Shown here piece after piece: positions 44,780 to 49,304 of a stretch of DNA of 49,304 bases. This DNA comes from an uncultured Candidatus Nemicrothrix sp. (lineage in GTDB: Bacteria > Actinomycetota > Acidimicrobiia > Acidimicrobiales > MedAcidi-G1). The stretch spans positions 1-49,304 of the forward strand of contig CAJXKL010000019.1 in NCBI GenBank assembly GCA_913055915.1, given 5' to 3'. A program made the position numbers and the translations under genes. The notes beneath the pieces were generated by a model that made no database searches, was not told where the DNA came from, and saw only the letters and a program-made list of their open reading frames with translations. The first letter of the stretch is position 1. The number at the start of each line of letters is the position of its first letter.

Positions 44780-46035
44780 CAGGCGAAGAGGAGGTCCTCG
44801 GGGACCCCGATGGATTGACGACAGCCGACACTGATCCGGCCGTCGATGGACTGGCGGAAAAGGACCAGCGACCCCGGAGGCACAGTGCTTCGACACTGGC
44901 TGCACAGGCATGGCGATGGGGGTTCCCCATCGCCCTCGTGGTGGCCGTCGTCTGGTCGGGGACGCTCATGTTGGACGGCGTGCGAACCATCCTCAACAGC
45001 GAGGAGGGTCAGATCCGTGAGGCGGTGACGGATCCGACCGCGCCGGGCTTTGAGGCGTTCGTGGAACAGACCTGGTCGATGCTCGTCGTGACTGAGGACG
45101 AAGAAGCGAACCTGGTTGGGATGGCTGTGCTGACGGCCTCGGACAGGGCATCAGGAGGTGGAACCGCCCTGATGGTGCCGCCGGACCTCCATGTCGATGC
45201 CTGTGGTGGTGACGGCTGTGATCTGGCCGACCTCCACGCCTCGGGAGGGGTCGATGGCGAGCGGGCCTTTATGGGGTCGTTGCTGGGGAGCGACTTCACC
45301 GGTGTGGTGTTGTTGACCCCGACCAGTTGGAACAACCTCGTCAGACCGGTTTCCCCCTTGTCGATCGGGCTCAAACACGATCTTGTCCAGACGGCCGATG
45401 ATGGGACCAGCACCATCAGGTTCTCGGTGGAAGAGAACTTGCTCCTTGCAGCAGATGTGGTCGACCTGTTGTCGTTGCCGGACCGGGGCGCTTCAATCGG
45501 GATCCTCCGTAGGCACGGGATGTTCTGGGAGTCATGGCTGTCAGCCGTAGCCGCAGGTGGCGAACCTCTGGCGAACCTCCCCGCTGTCGACATGGAACTG
45601 GTGAGGCTCATCGACACACTGGCCCGCGGCGAGATCCGGGTGGACACCTCGCCATGGTTGGTGTCCGGCAACTCGATGGCCGCCGACCCGATGGCACTTG
45701 AGCAGGCTGCAGATGCGATGTTCCCATTCCCCATTCCCACCGAGGGCGGATCCCGCCCAACGGTGCGGCTTCTCAACGGAACAGGCGACTTCGCCATCGA
45801 CGCCTACGCCAGAGAGGTCGTCAGGGCCGCAGGCGTCGACATCGCTGTTGTCGGCAACTTCAGGAACTTCAACGTGATCCAGACCCGGGTTGTCTACAGG
45901 GACCCCCGGATAGAGCAGAAAGCAACAGCACTCGCCGTTGCAATCCATGCAGGTGTGATCCTTGACGAGGCCGTAAGCTCCGCAGCCGACCTGACGGTGG
46001 TCATCGGCGCCGACTTCACGGCGAGGGCCGGATAG
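44776..46035 (+). CDS. Membrane-anchored protein with C-terminal LytR_C domain
   Basis: This 419-residue protein has a cytoplasmic N-terminus of about 47 residues, one membrane helix (about 48-66), a large external region, and at about residues 335-415 a LytR_C (PF13399-like) domain (RPTVRLLNGTGDFAIDAYAR then EVV). The middle region resembles the cell-envelope LytR/CpsA/Psr fold only weakly (MVPPDLHVDACGG; GVDGERAFMGSLLGSDFTGV). Conserved catalytic Arg and Asp residues of LCP enzymes are not obvious, so enzyme activity is doubtful. GTG 44776 overlaps the nadD stop. Genes of this type recur between nadD and rsfS in Actinobacteria. Confidence 0.8.
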   Translation: MTGEEEVLGDPDGLTTADTDPAVDGLAEKDQRPRRHSASTLAAQAWRWGFPIALVVAVVWSGTLMLDGVRTILNSEEGQIREAVTDPTAPGFEAFVEQTWSMLVVTEDEEANLVGMAVLTASDRASGGGTALMVPPDLHVDACGGDGCDLADLHASGGVDGERAFMGSLLGSDFTGVVLLTPTSWNNLVRPVSPLSIGLKHDLVQTADDGTSTIRFSVEENLLLAADVVDLLSLPDRGASIGILRRHGMFWESWLSAVAAGGEPLANLPAVDMELVRLIDTLARGEIRVDTSPWLVSGNSMAADPMALEQAADAMFPFPIPTEGGSRPTVRLLNGTGDFAIDAYAREVVRAAGVDIAVVGNFRNFNVIQTRVVYRDPRIEQKATALAVAIHAGVILDEAVSSAADLTVVIGADFTARAG

Positions 46036-46047
46036 CATCGCCGCCAC

Positions 46048-46446
46048 GTGGAAAGCGAAGCCTCTCTAATCAGCGACGATCCAACGGCGACGGCCGACTA
46101 CCTTGGGTTGGCCCGCATGGCTGTCACCGCAGCCTCCGAAAAGCTCGGACACGACTCTGTGATCATCGATGTCGGTGATGTCATTGGCGTTACCGACTAC
46201 TTCGTCGTTACCGCCGGCTCCACGACCCGTCAGGTGCGTGCCATAGTCGACGAGGTAGAGGAACAGTTGACCCACGGTGCGGCAATCAAGCCCGTGAACG
46301 TCGAGGGCACCGACTACTACGAATGGGTGCTGATGGACTACGGCGGCTTCATGGTCCACGTGTTCACCGACGAACAGCGCGCCTTCTACGACCTCGAACG
46401 CCTCTGGGCCGACTGCCCGACACCGACGTTGACACCCCCCGCCTAG
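46048..46446 (+). CDS. rsfS: Ribosome silencing factor RsfS
   Basis: This 132-residue protein binds L14 on the 50S subunit and blocks subunit joining in starvation. The conserved core reads IDVGDVIGVTDYFVVTAGS, then GTDYYEWVLMDYGGFMVHVF. GTG 46048 is 12 bases after the LytR_C stop, so the three genes are probably co-transcribed. It is the last gene before the integrated element; the tRNA-Ala fragment begins 10 bases beyond its stop codon. Confidence 0.95.
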   Translation: MESEASLISDDPTATADYLGLARMAVTAASEKLGHDSVIIDVGDVIGVTDYFVVTAGSTTRQVRAIVDEVEEQLTHGAAIKPVNVEGTDYYEWVLMDYGGFMVHVFTDEQRAFYDLERLWADCPTPTLTPPA

Positions 46447-46456
46447 GGGTAGTCCG

Positions 46457-46501
46457 TGGAGCTAGAGGGAATTGAACCCTCGACCTCCTCCATGCCATGG
46501 A
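46457..46501 (-). other. 3' fragment of tRNA-Ala (GGC), attachment site of the element
   Basis: Read on the minus strand, the anticodon GGC (46496-46494) is followed by A37, T38, anticodon-stem strand GGAGG, variable AGGTC, T-arm GAGGG-TTCAATT-CCCTC, acceptor strand TAGCTCC and A73 at 46457: a textbook tRNA-Ala from the anticodon to the 3' end. The 5' half is missing; the partner GGAGCTA is not found within the next 150 bases. Only a few 5' anticodon-stem bases can still pair. An integrase gene begins 150 bases away, so this is most likely an att site. Confidence 0.8.
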
Positions 46502-46581
46502 ACGCCACACAGTTTCATAGGGATCCTCAGGGTGCCAATAAGACCAGTTAAACAGCTGTTTTGTTGATTTCCTGATTCTCA

Positions 46582-46650
46582 TTGGGAGCAACAGAAATGT
46601 GCCGTTGCTCCCAGCGTTGCTCCCAGCGTTGCGATAGAATCTTGGGAGCA
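46582..46650. promoter_or_regulatory. Repeated TTGGGAGC/GCTCCCAA-type motifs before the integrase
   Basis: TTGGGAGCAAC occurs at 46582-46592 and TTGGGAGCA at 46642-46650, the second running into the integrase ATG. Between them lie two tandem opposite-strand copies, GTTGCTCCCAGC at 46604-46615 and 46616-46627, and a partial third at 46628-46632. They could be integrase arm sites or an operator for autoregulation. GGGAG of the last copy also serves as the ribosome-binding site. Confidence 0.6.
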
Positions 46651-47792
46651 TGGCAACGAGAAAGCGGCGGTCGAACGGCGAGGGCACGATCTTCTTAGAC
46701 AAGTCGCGAGGTCGCTGGATCGCTCTGATCTCCCTACCAGACGGACGGCGTAAGAAGGCCTCGGCACTCACCCAGAAAGAGGCGCGACTCAAACTGGTCG
46801 AGATGCTCGCCGACCTCGAGAACCATGGCGCAGTGTTCGATCAGAGAAGTCGCTTCCAAGAGCTCTCTTCGCTTTGGAGGGCCAAGGTCGTTGAGGCGAA
46901 GGTCATGGCTCCAAAGACTCGTGAGATGAAGCGCTGGGCCCTAGACCGACTCGACTCCCTCCTGGGTGACGTCAAACTCGTCGATCTGAATGCTGAACGC
47001 ATCGAAGGGGCCTTTGAGGCGATGGCCGCTGAAGGTCTCAGTCGCGAGTCCCTCAACAAGATCAAGTCGGTGCTGAATCAACTATGCGTCTTTGGGGAGC
47101 GCCGTGGCCTGCTCAGAAAGAACCCTGTTTCCATAGTTGAACTGCCCGGCAACCTGCCGGAACGAAAGCCGCAGCGCTCGCTCACCGTTGATCAGGCAAC
47201 GACACTCCTAAAGGCCTCGTCCGGTGATCGTCTCCACGCCTTGTGGGCCACCATGCTCATGCTCGGTCTGCGACCAGGACAGGAAACGGCTCTTCAATGG
47301 GACGCCGTCGACTTAGACATCCTGGTGCTTCACGTCCGGAAGAATCTCCGCAAGGTCGACACCGTCTTCGAACTGAGCGACGAACTAAAGACGAAGCGCT
47401 CACGCCGCTCTCTGGACATTCCGCCACCCCTGGTCGAGGCGCTCCGGTCCCACCGGGATTACCAGGACCTCGAACGCAAGCAAGCAGGGCCCGCCTGGTC
47501 AACCGATTGGGATGGACTGGTCTTCACCAGCCTGACCGGAACACCACTCGACCCATCAAATGTCCGAAGGGACTTCAGCCGGTTGACCGAGGCGGCCGGA
47601 CTAGGCCATTGGTCCCCGAACGAACTCCGGCACACAGCGGTGTCGCTCCTGTCGGCCGAAGGCGTACCACTTGAACAGATCGCAGACGTGATGGGCCACA
47701 AAGGAACTCAGATGACCTCGCAGGTGTACCGGCATTTGGTGACACCGTCGATTGGCGCAGCGACCGGACCGATGGACGAACTCTTCGGGTAG
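46650..47792 (+). CDS. Tyrosine recombinase / site-specific integrase
   Basis: This 380-residue phage-type integrase has an N-terminal arm-binding region (DGRRKKASALTQKEA), a SAM-like core-binding domain (about residues 65-165) and a C-terminal catalytic domain. Active-site residues are Arg208 (LGLRPGQE), probably Lys249 (ELKTKRSRR), Arg327 in NELRHT, His350 in MGHKGTQ, and the nucleophile Tyr360 in SQVYRH. The usual first His of the HxxR box is Asn324. It adjoins the tRNA-Ala fragment, its presumed target, and is convergent with the rep-like gene. All other essential residues are intact, so it could be active. Confidence 0.93.
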   Translation: MATRKRRSNGEGTIFLDKSRGRWIALISLPDGRRKKASALTQKEARLKLVEMLADLENHGAVFDQRSRFQELSSLWRAKVVEAKVMAPKTREMKRWALDRLDSLLGDVKLVDLNAERIEGAFEAMAAEGLSRESLNKIKSVLNQLCVFGERRGLLRKNPVSIVELPGNLPERKPQRSLTVDQATTLLKASSGDRLHALWATMLMLGLRPGQETALQWDAVDLDILVLHVRKNLRKVDTVFELSDELKTKRSRRSLDIPPPLVEALRSHRDYQDLERKQAGPAWSTDWDGLVFTSLTGTPLDPSNVRRDFSRLTEAAGLGHWSPNELRHTAVSLLSAEGVPLEQIADVMGHKGTQMTSQVYRHLVTPSIGAATGPMDELFG

Positions 47793-48074
47793 GTCCGCAT
47801 TTGGGCCGCTCACCGCAGGAGCCCGGCCACAGCACTCCGGTAGCAAGAGTTCAAACGCTCGTGCCGCCCCTCAGTCGGTAGCTGCACAGCACAGATAGTT
47901 GCTATCCGACTCGTTCCAGCGATTGACCATGGGCGCCTAGCGACTCCTGTAAGACGTCCCTCCAGATCAGGGCACCGTCACTGCAGTGACTGGGCCTACC
48001 CCGACTACGAGGCCGTCGTGTCGCTACAAGGGGTAGGAGACAGGCCTTGTTGAGTCTCGGATAGCAACTACTGG
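47793..48074. other. Structured non-coding region between integrase and rep, candidate origin
   Basis: No gene is seen. TAGTTGCTATCCGA (47896-47909) and its exact reverse complement TCGGATAGCAACTA (48057-48070) bracket 147 bases. Inside are the perfect palindrome GTCACTGCAGTGAC (47977-47990) and the inverted pair CCTACCCC (47995-48002) and GGGGTAGG (48030-48037). Positioned at the 3' ends of convergent int and rep genes, these could form a replication origin, a bidirectional terminator or both. Confidence 0.6.
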
Positions 48075-49025
48075 CTAGAAGAGGTCACCCACCCAGCGAA
48101 TGTCGTACTTGTTCTCGAAGTCCCGGTACCGCTTCTGTTCTGACTTGGTGGGGGTGTCGTGGTAGCCGTGGTCACGTAGCCACTCGTGGCCACCCAACTC
48201 CCTCAAAGTCTTCATCCCGGCCCGGTCAAGTTCCAGGTCGTCCAATCGGCGCTTGTCGCCCTTGAGGGCGTTGATGACCGGCTTCATCTGGTGTTGGAAA
48301 CTGATCCGTGCGGTCCGCTCCGTGAGATCACCCAATGTCGGGATGTTGTCCCGCAGGTAGGAGCGATTCAACTGGACCTCGAAACGAACCCTGGGCGGCC
48401 CGGTGTGGGACTGCTTGGCCTTGTCGTAGATGCTCAGGTTCGGCTTTGTCTTCCTTTCCACTCTCACCGTTTCAAGGTCGCCAGACGGGCCCCGGTAGGT
48501 ATTGACTTTCTGCCTCGGAGAGCGGAGGCCCCTCTGGGCGACCGCTAGCACCTGCTGGGTGATCCCCGGGGTCTCCACGTCGACTGCGAGGTCGAGGCGG
48601 TAAAGGTCCCAGTTCTCAGGTTGGACGTCCCAGACGATCCACTCCTCGAGAAGGGGGCAGATCTCCTCAACAGCACCTAAGGCCTCTCCAGTACCCACGG
48701 CCCGGGTTCCTGAAGGATCAACGATCCGGGAGGGGTTTACATCCAGCAGGGCGTAGTAGCCCTCAGACCCCTCTATCAGCCCCTCTCTCAGCCCCAACCT
48801 GAGGCTGCACTGGTCATTGACCGGGATGGTCACACTGGACTCCAGAGTGGCCCTGTCCCGGCCTGTAGCGGAAACCTTGTACCAGTCCTCAAGGCTCTGT
48901 TGGACCTTGGCTGTGAATCGGAATCGACATCGGACCATGTCTATCCCAACTAGTAAGTCCATAGACCCAAGTGCATCTCCTATGGAGGAAGTAGATACAT
49001 GTTGCGGGATTAGATTAAGCGGCAT
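48075..49025 (-). CDS. Putative replication initiator (Rep_trans or phage gene II/X-like)
   Basis: This 316-residue protein is not confidently placed. The pattern DLYRLDLAVDVE, then a strand-rich segment, KPNLSIYDKAKQ and RVRFEVQLNRSYLR resembles initiators of rolling-circle plasmids and ssDNA phages, in which an RLD strand, a Y-D-K segment and an R-F-E-x-x-L strand form the nicking domain. A classical His-hydrophobic-His motif is not visible. AAAGGA lies seven bases before ATG 49025. It follows the excisionase-like gene on the same strand. Its placement next to int and a palindrome-rich region supports a replication role, which remains inferred. Confidence 0.6.
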   Translation of the reverse strand: MPLNLIPQHVSTSSIGDALGSMDLLVGIDMVRCRFRFTAKVQQSLEDWYKVSATGRDRATLESSVTIPVNDQCSLRLGLREGLIEGSEGYYALLDVNPSRIVDPSGTRAVGTGEALGAVEEICPLLEEWIVWDVQPENWDLYRLDLAVDVETPGITQQVLAVAQRGLRSPRQKVNTYRGPSGDLETVRVERKTKPNLSIYDKAKQSHTGPPRVRFEVQLNRSYLRDNIPTLGDLTERTARISFQHQMKPVINALKGDKRRLDDLELDRAGMKTLRELGGHEWLRDHGYHDTPTKSEQKRYRDFENKYDIRWVGDLF

Positions 49026-49083
49026 ATACGAGTCCTTTGGTGTGTTACATAGAGGATTTGGTTGGTAAATGGACGATAGCTAT

Positions 49084-49266
49084 TTAGCTGATTAGGGCTT
49101 CGATGTCAGAGCGGTCGATCAGTGTCCGACTGCCGACCTTGCGCCTTCGCAGGAGACCCTCATTGAAGAGGCGGTAGATCGTGCTCTTGGAAACCCGCAG
49201 GTAGTCACCTGCTTCCTTGACAGTTACGACAGGCCTGAGTTCTCGGTTGTGTTCAGTGGACTTCAC
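49084..49266 (-). CDS. Excisionase-like MerR/HTH_17 DNA-binding protein
   Basis: This 60-residue protein is essentially one winged helix-turn-helix: TVKEAGDYLRVSKSTIYRLF then EGLLRRRKVGSRTLIDRSDI. It matches the excisionase-family (Xis/AlpA-like) domain by pattern and length. The start is GTG 49266, with AGGAG about 10 bases upstream. It lies 58 bases ahead of the rep-like gene and is probably co-transcribed with it. It could direct excision with the integrase or act as a transcription activator; both roles are known for such proteins. Confidence 0.8.
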   Translation of the reverse strand: MKSTEHNRELRPVVTVKEAGDYLRVSKSTIYRLFNEGLLRRRKVGSRTLIDRSDIEALIS

Positions 49267-49304
49267 AGTCCTGTTGCTCCTTTTGGGGTGGTTTGCCCTG
49301 GTAG

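Larger units (their letters stand above)
46457..49304. mobile_element. Left end of an integrative element in tRNA-Ala
   Basis: The tRNA-Ala 3' fragment, a tyrosine integrase, a non-coding block with inverted repeats, a putative replication initiator and an excisionase-like protein occur together, and ordinary core genes stop at 46446. The combination is that of an integrating and replicating element such as an AICE, satellite or filamentous-phage-like provirus. The right boundary, with a reconstituted tRNA-Ala, is outside the window. Confidence 0.75.

Noticed and set aside
46457-46560. Group I intron interrupting tRNA-Ala
   Set aside because: No 5' exon of the tRNA is found nearby, and an integrase gene explains the break better.

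Overview
This window looks like a stretch of chromosome from an uncultured high-GC actinobacterium, plausibly of the Acidimicrobiia type. Support comes from the GC-rich coding sequence with many GTG starts, a glyoxylate-shunt regulator of the RamB kind next to aceB and aceA, a class II DAHP synthase, and the linked block tig-clpP-clpX-folC-ndk-mreBCD-mrdA-rodA-radical SAM-DUF2344-rne-rplU-rpmA-obgE-proB. The lineage is inferred from gene content and order; no database comparison was possible.

Layout. (1) Bases 1-6042 are accessory DNA: an AT-rich partial secreted-protein gene at the very edge, an SDR oxidoreductase, a cold-shock protein with a long leader and a clear terminator, a decayed stretch holding an S-layer-homology (SLH) remnant, an acyl-CoA synthetase, and two tandem pentapeptide-repeat genes. 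The segment ends in the 3' part of a tRNA with no 5' half. (2) Bases 6100-16060 are mixed metabolism: an EamA permease, ArfB-type ribosome rescue factor, cell-wall amidase, aceA and aceB with a divergent RamB-like regulator, a phosphodiesterase, tRNA-Gly(TCC) and a PLP-dependent decarboxylase. (3) Bases 16146-32482 are the conserved core run: chaperone and protease (tig, clpP, clpX), folate (folC), nucleotide balance (ndk), the rod-shape elongasome (mreBCD, mrdA, rodA), a radical SAM/DUF2344 pair, RNase E/G and ribosomal proteins L21 and L27. (4) Bases 32520-46446 continue with dgt, obgE, proB, murJ (reversed), proA, a MoxR/VWA pair, DAHP synthase, a sigma-70 factor, nadD, a LytR_C membrane protein and rsfS. 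(5) From 46457 to the end is the left end of an integrative element: a tRNA-Ala(GGC) 3' fragment, a tyrosine integrase preceded by repeated motifs, a non-coding region with three inverted repeats, a putative replication initiator and an excisionase-like protein.

The core block of about 40 kb is therefore bounded on both sides by displaced tRNA 3' ends that point into it, as expected if two separate elements integrated into two tRNA genes. The right-hand element (int, structured region, rep, xis in under 3 kb, with int convergent to xis-rep) is the most interesting part. It resembles a small integrating and replicating element, but the usual conjugation or capsid genes would lie beyond the window if they exist.
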